From a virus, in IMG/VR virus record IMGVR_UViG_3300034374_009426, positions 1-29,893 of that record: DNA of 29,893 nucleotides; one strand, written 5' to 3'. Under the pieces are notes generated by a model, which saw nothing but the letters and a program-made list of their open reading frames with translations, ran no database searches and was not told where the DNA came from. The translations under genes were made by a program, and so were the position numbers. Shown here piece after piece: positions 16,901 to 24,054 of the stretch (its first letter is position 1; each line of letters begins with the position of its first letter).

Positions 16901-17818
16901 ATGACAAAATACGGTTATACGGGCAATATACCTACTCAATCTAACGGTAATAATACCGGCGTATTTTCAATTACCGAAATAAATAAATTAATAGAAAATG
17001 GACAATGGACTTTACAAACTTTAAACGTTGAATATTTAATCGTAGCCGGCGGTGGAGGTGGCGGTAGCGACCTCGGAGGCGGCGGCGGTGGTGGTGGCTA
17101 CCGTAGTTCCTACCAAAGCGATAGTTATAGCGGTGGTGGAGCTAGCGTAGAAAGTGTAGTAAAAGTATATCCGGCTACTAATTACAACGTTACTATAGGT
17201 GGCGGTGGCGCCGGCGGTAGTGCGTCGGGCTATACACGAGGTGCTAGCGGATCAAATAGTTCATTTACTCATAAAGACGGTACCGTAACTTCACTTGGAG
17301 GTGGTGGAGGTGGTGCTTTTTCTAATAGTAACGGTATAACTGGTGGTTCAGGTGGTGGTGCTAGAGGTAATTATACGCCGGGAAGTGGAACTAGTGGTCA
17401 AGGTTTTGCCGGTGGTAATGATAGAGGTGGCGATAACGGTAACGGAGGCGGTGGTGCTGGCGCAGTAGGTATCGCAAACGGTGGCGCAGGTCAATATTCA
17501 ACTATTACAGGTAGCTCAACTCCACGAGCCGGTGGCGGTGGCGGTGGTGGTGATTATGACGCACCAGCTACAGCAGGAGGCGTAGGCGGTGGTGCAAATG
17601 CTAATGCTGGAACTGGTACAGTTAATACTGGCGGTGGCGGTGGTGGTGGTGCAGTTAATTCGAGTGCCGGTGCAGGTGGTAGCGGAGTAGTAATACTTAG
17701 ATATCCTAACACTTACACTATAAGCGTTGGCGCAGGCTTAACTGCTACAACAACGACAAGCGGTAGCGATAAAATAACTACTTTAACAGCAGGTAGCGGT
17801 AATATAAGTTTTTCATAA
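16901..17818 (+). CDS. Glycine-rich tail adhesin 1
   Basis: A 305-residue protein. The N-terminal 50 residues (YGYTGNIPTQSNGNNTGVF, then QWTL, then EYLIVAGGG) and the C-terminal cap (SGVVILRYPNT, SVGAGLT) bracket about 200 residues dominated by glycine runs (GGGGGG and GGSGGG). Such proteins fold as packed polyglycine-II helices in phage adhesins such as T-even Gp38, where the variable loops between runs choose the receptor. The next gene is a clear paralogue, and the stop overlaps its ATG. Confidence 0.8.
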   Translation: MTKYGYTGNIPTQSNGNNTGVFSITEINKLIENGQWTLQTLNVEYLIVAGGGGGGSDLGGGGGGGGYRSSYQSDSYSGGGASVESVVKVYPATNYNVTIGGGGAGGSASGYTRGASGSNSSFTHKDGTVTSLGGGGGGAFSNSNGITGGSGGGARGNYTPGSGTSGQGFAGGNDRGGDNGNGGGGAGAVGIANGGAGQYSTITGSSTPRAGGGGGGGDYDAPATAGGVGGGANANAGTGTVNTGGGGGGGAVNSSAGAGGSGVVILRYPNTYTISVGAGLTATTTTSGSDKITTLTAGSGNISFS

Positions 17819-18831
17819 TGAGTAAAAGTAACGAGTACGGATATGTAGGCAATAGTCCAACGCAAGCACAGGGCAATAATACGGGCGTTTTTGATGTAAA
17901 CGATGTTACAGATTTATTAAATGCTGGTCAATGGACTTTAGAAACTTTAGATATAGAGTATTTAGTTATAGCCGGTGGTGGCGCCGGTGGTGGTAACTGC
18001 GGTGGTGGTGGCGGTGCCGGTGGTTATAGAAATTCTTATGCTAGCGAAAGTTCGGGTGCTAATAGTTCTACCGAAAGTATTAGTACTATAAATTTAGGCC
18101 AAACTTACACCGTAACAATTGGTAGTGGTGGTAGTGGTGGCTACGGTACTAACGGCACTAATGGATCAAATAGCGTTTTTAATACTATTACTTCTACCGG
18201 CGGTGGCGGTGGTGGGGGTATTAATACTAATAACGCGTCATTAAGAGTCGGTGCAACCGGTGGTTCAGGTGGCGGTGGCGGTGGTACCGGTGACGACGGT
18301 TCGGGTGTAGCTAGCGGTGGTTCCGGGACGGCTAATCAAGGTTTAAGCGGGGGTACTTCGGGAGTATCGCCGGCTAGTTGTATTCGTACCGGCGGTGGTG
18401 GTGGTGGTGCTACGGCAGCAGGTACTAACGCGTCCGGACAAACTGCGGGCGTCGGCGGTAATGGTTTAGCGTCATCTATTACAGGATCAAGCGTTACTAG
18501 AGCCGGCGGCGGTGGTGGTGGTAATACACGTTATACTATTTATAGTTGCGGTGCTGACCGACCCGGTGGTGCAGGTGGTACCGGCGGTGGTGGTGCCGGG
18601 AGTGGTACCGGTACGGGTACGGCGGGTACTACTAATACCGGCGGTGGCGGTGGTGCAGGTTTTTTTAATATAGGTACCGGCGGTAACGGTGGTAGTGGCG
18701 TAGTTATTTTACGTTATAGTAATACACGCAGTATTACTTTAGGCGCAGGCCTTACAGGATCAACAGTTACAGACGGTAGCGAAAAAGTAACCACTATAAC
18801 GTCGGGTAGCGATACGGTTAGTTGGTCTTAG
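17818..18831 (+). CDS. Glycine-rich tail adhesin 2
   Basis: A 337-residue paralogue of the preceding gene, with the same frame (YGYVGNSPTQAQGNNTGVF, QWTLETLDIEYLVIAGGG, SGVVILRYSNT, LGAGLTGS). The glycine-rich core is longer and carries different loops, including two cysteines (SCIRTGG, SCGADRPGG). The duplication suggests broadened or alternative receptor binding. The GGTGGTGGCGG-rich DNA makes recombination between the two copies likely. Two ACAGGATCAA strings occur near 18481 and 18755. Confidence 0.8.
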   Translation: MSKSNEYGYVGNSPTQAQGNNTGVFDVNDVTDLLNAGQWTLETLDIEYLVIAGGGAGGGNCGGGGGAGGYRNSYASESSGANSSTESISTINLGQTYTVTIGSGGSGGYGTNGTNGSNSVFNTITSTGGGGGGGINTNNASLRVGATGGSGGGGGGTGDDGSGVASGGSGTANQGLSGGTSGVSPASCIRTGGGGGGATAAGTNASGQTAGVGGNGLASSITGSSVTRAGGGGGGNTRYTIYSCGADRPGGAGGTGGGGAGSGTGTGTAGTTNTGGGGGAGFFNIGTGGNGGSGVVILRYSNTRSITLGAGLTGSTVTDGSEKVTTITSGSDTVSWS

Positions 18832-18833
18832 TG

Positions 18834-18839
18834 TATAAT
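18834..18839 (+). promoter_or_regulatory. Candidate -10 box
   Basis: TATAAT, within TATAATAAA, just after the adhesin stop and 25 bases before the ATG at 18864; no -35 box is evident. A good ribosome site (GAAAGGAAAA, ending about 18856) follows, so this may boost expression of the next gene. Confidence 0.35.
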
Positions 18840-18863
18840 AAAAAAACGAAAGGAAAATTTTAA

Positions 18864-19295
18864 ATGGCTCATTATGCTTTTATAGACGAAAATAATATAG
18901 TTACAGAAGTTATAACCGGTAAAGACGAAGACGATTTAGATACTTTACCTAATTCTTTTAGTAATTGGGAGGAATATTATTCAAGTTTAAGAGGTTATGC
19001 TACTTGTAAAAGAACTTCATATAATACTTTTGGTAATCAACATAATTTAGACGGTATAGCTTTTAGAGGTAATTACGCCGGTATAGGTTATATATATAAT
19101 GAAGAAAATGACGTTTTTTACGCACCTCAACCATTTAATAGTTGGATATTAGATTTAGAAACTTGGCTTTGGGTAGCACCTTTACCTAGACCGCAAGAAA
19201 CCGAAGAAGAATTAGCTAACGCTCAAATATACGTATGGGACGAAGATTTATACCAAAGCGATAATACTTTAGGTTGGGTTTTAAATAATCAATAA
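18864..19295 (+). CDS. Fibre-associated protein of aquatic phages
   Basis: A 143-residue protein of a family I recognise from cyanophages and pelagiphages, where it lies beside fibre genes: MAHYAF(I/L)DENNIVTEVITG, CKRTSYNTFGNQH, FRGNYAGIGYIYNEENDVF, then a proline/tryptophan-rich end (SWILDLETWLWVAPLPRP). Its exact role is not established; it is thought to be a virion or fibre-assembly protein. The ribosome site GAAAGGAAAA lies about 10 bases upstream. Confidence 0.75.
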   Translation: MAHYAFIDENNIVTEVITGKDEDDLDTLPNSFSNWEEYYSSLRGYATCKRTSYNTFGNQHNLDGIAFRGNYAGIGYIYNEENDVFYAPQPFNSWILDLETWLWVAPLPRPQETEEELANAQIYVWDEDLYQSDNTLGWVLNNQ

Positions 19296-19568
19296 ATGAC
19301 CGAACTTCAAAAAATGCGGGCTATAGCTTTAGAGCGAGCCGGTAATAAATGCGAGTGGCCTAAATGCAATAATTTTGATCAAAAATTAGAAATGGCGCAT
19401 ATACACGGTATAGGTATGGGCGGCAATCCTACGCGTAAATTCGATATAAATAACGTAGCTATGTTATGTAAGTTACACCACGATATTTACGACGGCCGTA
19501 CTATATCACTAGCAAAAAAAGAATATCGCATACTGTTAAAATCTTTTTTAGATTATGAACGACAATAA
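19296..19568 (+). CDS. HNH endonuclease-like protein
   Basis: A 90-residue HNH protein starting directly after the previous stop. C19 and C24 (CEWPKC), H35/H37 (AHIHG), the DINNVAMLC segment and C58/H61 (CKLHH) form the HNH zinc and active-site framework. It may be a free-standing homing-type nuclease or serve DNA processing. It differs in position and sequence from the HNH protein at 29475. It overlaps the next gene by 14 bases. Confidence 0.8.
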   Translation: MTELQKMRAIALERAGNKCEWPKCNNFDQKLEMAHIHGIGMGGNPTRKFDINNVAMLCKLHHDIYDGRTISLAKKEYRILLKSFLDYERQ

Positions 19569-19737
19569 TTACACGCAAAAGGAAATGACGGCCAAAATAA
19601 TGCTTGATATAGAGAAAATTTTTAATAAGTTAGATGAACTCCAAAAAGATATAAATACTAGACCTACTAGAGCGGAAATATACGGTTGGATAATAGCCGG
19701 TATATCTATAGCTACTTTAGTTAACGTTTTAATGTAG
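19555..19737 (+). CDS. 60-residue single-span membrane protein
   Basis: A charged N-terminal coiled-coil region (KIMLDIEKIFNKLDELQKDI) is followed by one membrane helix at about residues 44-59 (GWIIAGISIATLVNVL). This layout resembles class-III-like holin or haemolysin-XhlA-type proteins. It is the first of five small overlapping genes. The stop overlaps the next GTG. Confidence 0.65.
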   Translation: MNDNNYTQKEMTAKIMLDIEKIFNKLDELQKDINTRPTRAEIYGWIIAGISIATLVNVLM

Positions 19738-19952
19738 TGAAAGCGCAAGTTAATTTATCTCAAATATTGCAAGGCGGTTTAGCAGCCTTAGTAGGTTGGC
19801 TTTTTAAAACCGTAAACGACTTGCAGCAATTAGCAGCCGTTTATCAAATTCAAATAGATAAATTAGAGCAAAATATAGTAGACCTAGCTATGCGCGAAAA
19901 AGAATTAAATAACGCCTTAACTGAAGTTTTAATTAAATTAGGCGGAAGTTAA
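19737..19952 (+). CDS. 71-residue membrane/coiled-coil protein
   Basis: The start is GTG 19737, overlapping the preceding TAG. One hydrophobic segment (LQGGLAALVGWLF, about residues 11-23) is followed by a long heptad-rich helix to the C-terminus (IQIDKLEQNIVDLAMREKEL). Its orientation is the reverse of the previous gene's helix/coil order. A lysis or envelope role is inferred from its neighbours. Confidence 0.6.
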   Translation: MKAQVNLSQILQGGLAALVGWLFKTVNDLQQLAAVYQIQIDKLEQNIVDLAMREKELNNALTEVLIKLGGS

Positions 19953-20123
19953 ATGCTAGATACCGCTAAAAAAACTATTGAAGATTGGTCTAAACCATTT
20001 ATAGCTTGCTTGTTAGGTATGACTAGCGGTATAGATTTAACACCCGGCCATTTATTTATTGCTTTTAAAACGGCTAGTATTACTTTAATATTAGGTTTAG
20101 TAATAAATAAAATTAAAGGTTAA
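19953..20123 (+). CDS. 56-residue holin-like protein
   Basis: A small ORF beginning directly after the previous TAA. Two hydrophobic segments (about residues 16-27, FIACLLGMTSG, and 36-52, FIAFKTASITLILGLVI) are separated by a short polar turn, and the tail is basic (NKIKG). The two-span, short, basic-ended design is holin-like. Confidence 0.6.
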   Translation: MLDTAKKTIEDWSKPFIACLLGMTSGIDLTPGHLFIAFKTASITLILGLVINKIKG

Positions 20124-20126
20124 ATA

Positions 20127-20207
20127 ATGGACTTTTTTATAGTAATAGGAGTAATAATAGGTATTAACTATCTAAGTTGGTGGTTAATAAAACACGATAA
20201 AATATAA
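20127..20207 (+). CDS. 26-residue hydrophobic peptide
   Basis: A tiny ORF three bases after the previous stop: a short N-terminus, one hydrophobic helix (FFIVIGVIIGINYL) and a basic end (IKHDKI). Its placement in an unbroken row of small membrane genes, with a GTTAAATA-type gap, is the main support. A coding role is plausible but not certain. Confidence 0.45.
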   Translation: MDFFIVIGVIIGINYLSWWLIKHDKI

Positions 20208-20209
20208 TT

Positions 20210-20359
20210 ATGGACTATATAGTAGGTTTTTTATTAGGTTATTTTTTAAAAGAAATTAGTACTTTTATTAAAAGAATAAGCGATCAAGATTGGTCTAACC
20301 GTAATTATTTTGATAAAGCTTATAAATGGCTAGATTTAGAAGAAGACGATTTACCTTAA
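20210..20359 (+). CDS. 49-residue membrane-anchored acidic protein
   Basis: A small ORF two bases after the previous stop. A hydrophobic N-terminus (YIVGFLLGYFL) is followed by a polar region with WSNRNYFDKAYKW and an acidic end, LEEDDLP. The end resembles the acidic SSB-type tip but lacks the final phenylalanine, so this is probably coincidence. Function unknown. Confidence 0.55.
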   Translation: MDYIVGFLLGYFLKEISTFIKRISDQDWSNRNYFDKAYKWLDLEEDDLP

Positions 20360-20372
20360 TAAATTATTTATA

Positions 20373-20378
20373 TATAAT
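20373..20378 (+). promoter_or_regulatory. Candidate -10 box before leader ORF
   Basis: TATAAT within the 13-mer TATAATAAAGTTA, which is repeated exactly at 27667, where it lies directly before a gene. Transcription from here would begin near 20385 and reach the terminator at 20450, giving an RNA of about 95 bases. Confidence 0.4.
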
Positions 20379-20384
20379 AAAGTT

Positions 20385-20482
20385 AAGTATAAGCAACAAA
20401 AGGAAAAGAAATTTGACTAAAGTTGGGGTTTATACTCTCAAAATGCACTAAAAAGCCCGGTTTAATTACCGGGTTTTTTTTA
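20385..20482 (+). ncRNA. Possible short transcript with 12-residue leader ORF
   Basis: Between the -10 box at 20373 and the terminator at 20450-20479 lies a strong ribosome site, AAAGGAAAAG (20399-20408), then TTG at 20413 opening a 12-codon frame (MTKVGVYTLKMH) ending at 20451 inside the terminator's first arm. Translation to the stop would disturb the hairpin, as in attenuation. It could instead be a small regulatory RNA, or just the end of the late operon. Confidence 0.3.
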
Positions 20483-20485
20483 TTT
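20450..20485 (+). terminator. Strong rho-independent terminator
   Basis: AAAAAGCCCGGT (20450-20461) pairs with ACCGGGTTTTTT (20468-20479; one G-U pair) around TTAATT, followed by more Ts. This probably ends the late structural operon. Its core is shared with the terminator at 10952. Confidence 0.85.
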
Positions 20486-20513
20486 ATAAGCTTTTAATGT
20501 CTTAATTACCCGA

Positions 20514-20528
20514 TATACTTAATTTAAG
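20514..20528 (+). promoter_or_regulatory. Candidate promoter and overlapping palindrome
   Basis: TATACT at 20514-20519 could be a -10 box for the gene at 20551. The palindrome CTTAA-T-TTAAG at 20518-20528 overlaps it and the expected start of transcription, so it could be an operator. No clear -35 box is seen. Confidence 0.3.
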
Positions 20529-20550
20529 TAGTTAAACGAAAGGGTTGCGT

Positions 20551-20823
20551 ATGACAAATATGTCTTTAGATGACTTTGCTTTAAGTAAAATAGATTATAA
20601 AAATAAAAGAAAATTCGAAAATAGATATCCAAAAGAAACCGAAATCATTATTAATTTATTAAAGCAAGCGCTAATTAAAAAAAATGAAACTAATTTAAGT
20701 GTTTATAGTTATAAAACTATAGCCGAATACTGCGTAGAAGTTTTAAATTATAAAATGGTACATAAAGAAACTTTACGTAAAGTTATTAGCCGTATAGCGC
20801 AAGATAACGGGTGCGAATTATGA
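20551..20823 (+). CDS. 90-residue helical protein, possibly DNA-binding
   Basis: ATG 20551 is chosen over an in-frame TTG two codons earlier because AAAGGG sits six bases upstream. The protein is basic and helical (LSKIDYKNKRKFENRYPKE), and residues 50-90 (YSYKTIAEYCVEVLNYKMVH, then KETLRKVISRIAQDNGC) look like a winged-helix or helix-turn-helix unit. It opens a new operon after the main terminator, a usual place for a regulator. Its ATGA overlap joins it to the metallophosphoesterase. I do not recognise the family. Confidence 0.65.
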   Translation: MTNMSLDDFALSKIDYKNKRKFENRYPKETEIIINLLKQALIKKNETNLSVYSYKTIAEYCVEVLNYKMVHKETLRKVISRIAQDNGCEL

Positions 20824-22031
20824 ATTTTGATGAGTTTATAAATACCCGTAAAGATATACCGGCTACTCACGGTAAAATGCCTAAACCTAGTCCTGATTGG
20901 GTGCCGGGAGTGGAAATGAACGGCGGTAAAGGTAGTATTACTACTAACGCTATACCTAAAGGTAATCCTAATTGGAACGAGTGGATAGACTTTTGGCTTG
21001 GCGACGGGGCTAGTAAAGACTTTTACGTTAGAGAAGACGAGCCGGTTAACTTTAGAACGTGGCAGGGTTGGGGCGAAAACGGTATTCAAAACTTTTACTA
21101 TTTTAAAGCTAATATATACGCGCGTAAAAATTTAAAATATCAAGATAAAGAATTAAATAAACTTATAACGGCCGCTAAACGTAAAAAAGCCGTTGATCAA
21201 GATAAAAGTAAAAATAAAAAAGCTTTCGTTATATGTATGAGCGATTGGCAAGTCGGCAAAGAGGGTACGGAAAATATGTTAGATAGATATTATAAAGGCC
21301 TAGATAATATTGCCGTGCAAATAAAACACCTTAAACGTAAACACAAAGATTTAGATAAATTAATTATTGCGGGTTTAGGGGATTTAGTCGAGTCGTGTAG
21401 TGGCCACTACCCTATGCAAACTTTTACCACCGTTTTAGATGAACGGCAGCAAAAAACTTTAGCGCGTAAAATGTTATTAGACGCGTTTAATAGGTTTAGT
21501 AGCGACTTTAACGAGGTACTTGGGTTATGCGCCTTAGGAAATCACGGTGAAAAACGTATAGGTACTAAAGCTTATACTTCTTTCGGGGACAATAAAGACG
21601 GCGAGTTATTTGATGAGGTAGCGCAGGTTTTGGCGGCTGATCCTAGTAAAAAGCACGTTAAGTTTACTATACCGAGTAATAGCCTAGCTTATAGTATTGA
21701 AGTTTTACCGGGTACCGTTTTAACGCTAGCGCACGGCCACACAGCTAAACGCGGAACGACACCGGCCGCACGGGTAGAAAATTGGTTTAATAAAATGGCT
21801 AGTAAGCAAAGTAAAGGAGGGTTTTACGCTACTAATGTTTTATTAGTAGGCCACTACCACCACCATTGGAGTAAAGAAAACGAAAGGCTTATGTTAGGTT
21901 GCACGACTATTGACGACGGCAGCCAATGGTTTGAAGAAGGTGGCGGGGATAAAAGTTTACCCGGTATAACGACGCTAGTTTTACATAGCAATAAAGATTT
22001 AAGAAAATGGAGTGATATAGAAATATTATGA
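20820..22031 (+). CDS. Calcineurin-like metallophosphoesterase
   Basis: A 403-residue protein starting at the ATG that overlaps the previous stop (ATGA); an in-frame GTG at 20811 is the alternative. The five metal-binding blocks appear in order: SDWQVGK (near residue 140), GLGDLVE (185), GNHGE (240), AHGHT (303) and VGHYHHHW (342). The N-terminal 130 residues (PSPDWVPGVEMNGGKGSI, WQGWGENGIQNFYYFKA) form an extra domain. Related phage proteins cleave nucleic-acid phosphodiesters or nucleotides; the substrate here is unknown. It lies beside lysis genes. A TTGATCAAGAT motif falls in the inter-domain linker (VDQDKSKNKK). Confidence 0.85.
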   Translation: MNFDEFINTRKDIPATHGKMPKPSPDWVPGVEMNGGKGSITTNAIPKGNPNWNEWIDFWLGDGASKDFYVREDEPVNFRTWQGWGENGIQNFYYFKANIYARKNLKYQDKELNKLITAAKRKKAVDQDKSKNKKAFVICMSDWQVGKEGTENMLDRYYKGLDNIAVQIKHLKRKHKDLDKLIIAGLGDLVESCSGHYPMQTFTTVLDERQQKTLARKMLLDAFNRFSSDFNEVLGLCALGNHGEKRIGTKAYTSFGDNKDGELFDEVAQVLAADPSKKHVKFTIPSNSLAYSIEVLPGTVLTLAHGHTAKRGTTPAARVENWFNKMASKQSKGGFYATNVLLVGHYHHHWSKENERLMLGCTTIDDGSQWFEEGGGDKSLPGITTLVLHSNKDLRKWSDIEIL

Positions 22032-22804
22032 GTAGACGAGGAAGTAGTAAATGGTACGAGGAACATTGGAGCCACGCTTTAGGTAACGTAGAGGATTTAA
22101 CCATTATTAATTTTAATGGCGAGGGTAGGGCTAAAGTAAATAAAGACGCTTTAGCTTGCTTTACATTATTAAATATGTGTTTAATAGACGACGATTATAT
22201 AACGCATAAAAAAACTACGGGCGGTTATAACTTTAGGAAAATAGCTAATAGCGATAGGTATAGCTGCCACGCTTATGGTTTAGCCGTAGATATTAATTGG
22301 CAACTTAACCCGGTAACGCGCGACGGTAGTATTAAAACTAATTTTAAAGAAAGTACTATTAATAAAATTTTAAATATTAAAACCGCAGACGGTTTACCGG
22401 TATTTAGGTGGGGCGGTAACTATAACAGTTATAAAGACCCTATGCACTTTGAAATTTTTGTAACGCCGGAAGAATTACGTAAAGGTATTATACGAGAAAA
22501 TTTTGATCAACGGGATTATATAAAGTTAGGCCTAAAGTCTAAACCACTACGTAAAGGCGATAAAGGTAACTCGGTTATCTATTTACAAGAGTTAATAAAT
22601 GAAACTAAGGTACTTAATAAACCCTTAGTAGTAGACGGCGACTTTGGTAGTTTAACGCACGCAGCCGTTTTAATTTTTCAAAAAACAGCAGGGTTAATAG
22701 AGGACGGAATAGTAGGTGCTAATACCTACGCTAAGTTAGTGGAATTTAAAAATGCTAAGCTAGATAAAAAGAAAGGTAATAATGGCGAATATAAAATCCT
22801 CTAA
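22028..22804 (+). CDS. Endolysin: M15 peptidase plus peptidoglycan-binding domain
   Basis: A 258-residue lysin. Residues about 1-160 carry the zinc peptidase motifs of the VanY/M15 D-Ala-D-Ala carboxypeptidase family: SCHAYGLAVDIN (His and Asp ligands, near residue 80) and DPMHFE (near 140). Residues about 172-240 are a PG_binding_1 domain (LRKGDKGNSVIYLQELI, DGDFGSLTHAAVLIFQKTAG, DGIVGANTYAKL). It should cut peptide bonds in host peptidoglycan at lysis. No signal peptide is seen, so it needs a holin; the next gene overlaps by 23 bases and is the likely partner. Confidence 0.92.
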   Translation: MSRRGSSKWYEEHWSHALGNVEDLTIINFNGEGRAKVNKDALACFTLLNMCLIDDDYITHKKTTGGYNFRKIANSDRYSCHAYGLAVDINWQLNPVTRDGSIKTNFKESTINKILNIKTADGLPVFRWGGNYNSYKDPMHFEIFVTPEELRKGIIRENFDQRDYIKLGLKSKPLRKGDKGNSVIYLQELINETKVLNKPLVVDGDFGSLTHAAVLIFQKTAGLIEDGIVGANTYAKLVEFKNAKLDKKKGNNGEYKIL

Positions 22805-23006
22805 TTGGAAAAAATATTGGGGCTTTATGTTATCTAAAGCTTTTAGAACAGGTTTGCAAAGTGCAATATCTTTATACCTAGCTAATAGCACCGGAATAAT
22901 AGACGCGGATATGGTGCAACTTTTAGGGGTTGCGTTTTTAAGTTCGTTTATTACTGTTATTCAGCACGCTTTAGAGCAATATAAACCAAAACAAACTTGG
23001 GATTAA
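22782..23006 (+). CDS. Holin candidate
   Basis: A 74-residue protein encoded across the end of the endolysin gene, with AAAGGT upstream. A basic N-terminus (NIKSSNWKKYWG) precedes two hydrophobic segments (about residues 24-34 and 44-62, VQLLGVAFLSSFITVIQHAL). Layout and adjacency to the endolysin match actinophage/r1t-type holins, which make membrane holes for the lysin. It is the best holin candidate; the genes at 19555-20207 are others. Confidence 0.75.
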   Translation: MANIKSSNWKKYWGFMLSKAFRTGLQSAISLYLANSTGIIDADMVQLLGVAFLSSFITVIQHALEQYKPKQTWD

Positions 23007-23020
23007 AAATAGTTTTTAGT

Positions 23021-23104
23021 TAAACTAAAAAAATAGTGATAAATGCAGCCTAAGTAACAATCACTGCCTGAAAGAGCCGGGTCTTAAAAAAACCCGGCTT
23101 TTTT
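23021..23104 (+). terminator. Terminator pair after the lysis operon
   Basis: First, a weak A+T hairpin at about 23012-23030 (TTTTTAG / CTAAAAA). Then a strong one: AGCCGGGT (23075-23082) pairs with ACCCGGCT (23092-23099), extended by A-T pairs into the T-run at 23099-23104. The second is a standard rho-independent terminator and separates late from early genes. Confidence 0.8.
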
Positions 23105-23115
23105 CTTTCTCAACA

Positions 23116-23141
23116 TAGGCCAAATTTACGTTCTCTCGTAT
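23116..23141 (+). promoter_or_regulatory. Inverted repeat upstream of early operon
   Basis: CCAAAT and ATTTGG flank a short stretch in which ACG also pairs with CGT. Three AGGCC strings (about 23115-23175) lie around it. It could be an operator for the early promoter; nothing else is recognisable in 23105-23238. Confidence 0.25.
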
Positions 23142-23238
23142 TTGGAATATAGGCCTAGCAGTAACAGGCCTAAGCGTTAAATATATAAAAATATTATGAG
23201 AAACTACGAAATAAGCTTTTATTTTTAAAATAATGTTA

Positions 23239-23264
23239 TATAATTTGAGGGTTACTTAGGAGGT
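23239..23264 (+). promoter_or_regulatory. Early promoter -10 and strong ribosome site
   Basis: TATAAT at 23239-23244 (TTATATAATTTG), then TAGGAGGTAA at 23256-23265, the best Shine-Dalgarno sequence in the window, before TTG 23268. Transcription would begin near 23251. The promoter would drive the whole early operon. A -35 box is not evident. Confidence 0.5.
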
Positions 23265-23267
23265 AAA

Positions 23268-23591
23268 TTGAAATTAGTAAAAGTTACTAGTAAAGATACC
23301 CTAGCTATAGAGGGTCGTACCTATAGCGCTATAGATAAAGATAATAAACTACTACTTACGCATACGCTAGCTAGTACCGGTTTAGTACAGTTAACTAACT
23401 CGGTTATAGTTGATCCTGCCGACGTAGAAATACTTAAAGAAAAAGTTACTAATAGTATTAATACAAATACCGGGACTACTAAAGCTAAAGTTAAAGCCAA
23501 CCCGTATGGACTTAGAAAAGACGTATTTAGTTTTGATTGCGACGCTTGTCGTAAAGAATATATTTATTGCGGCGAGGTGCATAATGTATAA
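23268..23591 (+). CDS. Early protein with two cysteine pairs, unknown
   Basis: A 107-residue protein from TTG 23268, chosen because TAGGAGG lies four bases before it. A beta-rich N-terminus (MKLVKVTSKDTLAIEGRTYS) is followed by a threonine/lysine linker (NTNTGTTKAKVKAN) and a C-terminal CDACRKEYIYC segment that may bind a metal. As the first gene after the early promoter it is a candidate for host takeover, which is inference. It overlaps the next gene by 8 bases. Confidence 0.65.
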   Translation: MKLVKVTSKDTLAIEGRTYSAIDKDNKLLLTHTLASTGLVQLTNSVIVDPADVEILKEKVTNSINTNTGTTKAKVKANPYGLRKDVFSFDCDACRKEYIYCGEVHNV

Positions 23592-24054
23592 AGTAGAGTT
23601 AGAGCGTAACCCTACCGTTATTACTAGTTATAAAAATTTAACTAAGGCCGGCGTAGTAGCTACGGTAGAAAATTCTATGTACGCCAATCAAATAACTTTA
23701 GATTATAAAAAAGAGTACGGCGATTTAAGATATACCGATTACTTTATACATAGGCCTACTAAAGACGCCATAGGCGTATTTACTAAAATGTATAACGCTA
23801 ATTATGAGCCTTATTATTTTTTTAGCGGGCTTATTAAGGTAGGTATGCTAGCCGTTTACGATATGTATAACTTTAAGTACTTAGGCGAAATTAAAAGTAT
23901 AGGCGATAAAACAGTTACTATTACCGCTTATAAAGGCCACGAATATAACGAGCGAGATTATAGATTAAACTTTTATACTTTTGCTATGTATAACGGCCAA
24001 TATAATCTTGATAAATGGATAAAAGAAAACCGAGAAGTGAGTTATACGATATGA
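23584..24054 (+). CDS. Unknown early protein, 156 residues
   Basis: The start ATG 23584 is preferred to the longer in-frame option at 23506, which would run far inside the previous gene. The sequence is aromatic-rich and alpha/beta (KVELERNPTVITSYKNLTKA, YGDLRYTDYFIHRPTKDAI, YKGHEYNERDYRLNF), with no motif I recognise. The stop overlaps the next ATG (ATGA). Confidence 0.6.
   Translation: MYKVELERNPTVITSYKNLTKAGVVATVENSMYANQITLDYKKEYGDLRYTDYFIHRPTKDAIGVFTKMYNANYEPYYFFSGLIKVGMLAVYDMYNFKYLGEIKSIGDKTVTITAYKGHEYNERDYRLNFYTFAMYNGQYNLDKWIKENREVSYTI

Noticed and set aside
16901-18831. Short-period GGT/GGC repeats as a CRISPR array or satellite
   Set aside because: They are in-frame glycine codons of two adhesin genes without regular spacers.
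20350-20359. EDDLP end of the 49-residue membrane protein as a second SSB tip
   Set aside because: It lacks the terminal phenylalanine that is essential to the SSB tip, and the protein is membrane-anchored.
20748-21089. Minus-strand frame over the start of the metallophosphoesterase
   Set aside because: Antisense of two supported genes, with no ribosome site or family pattern.
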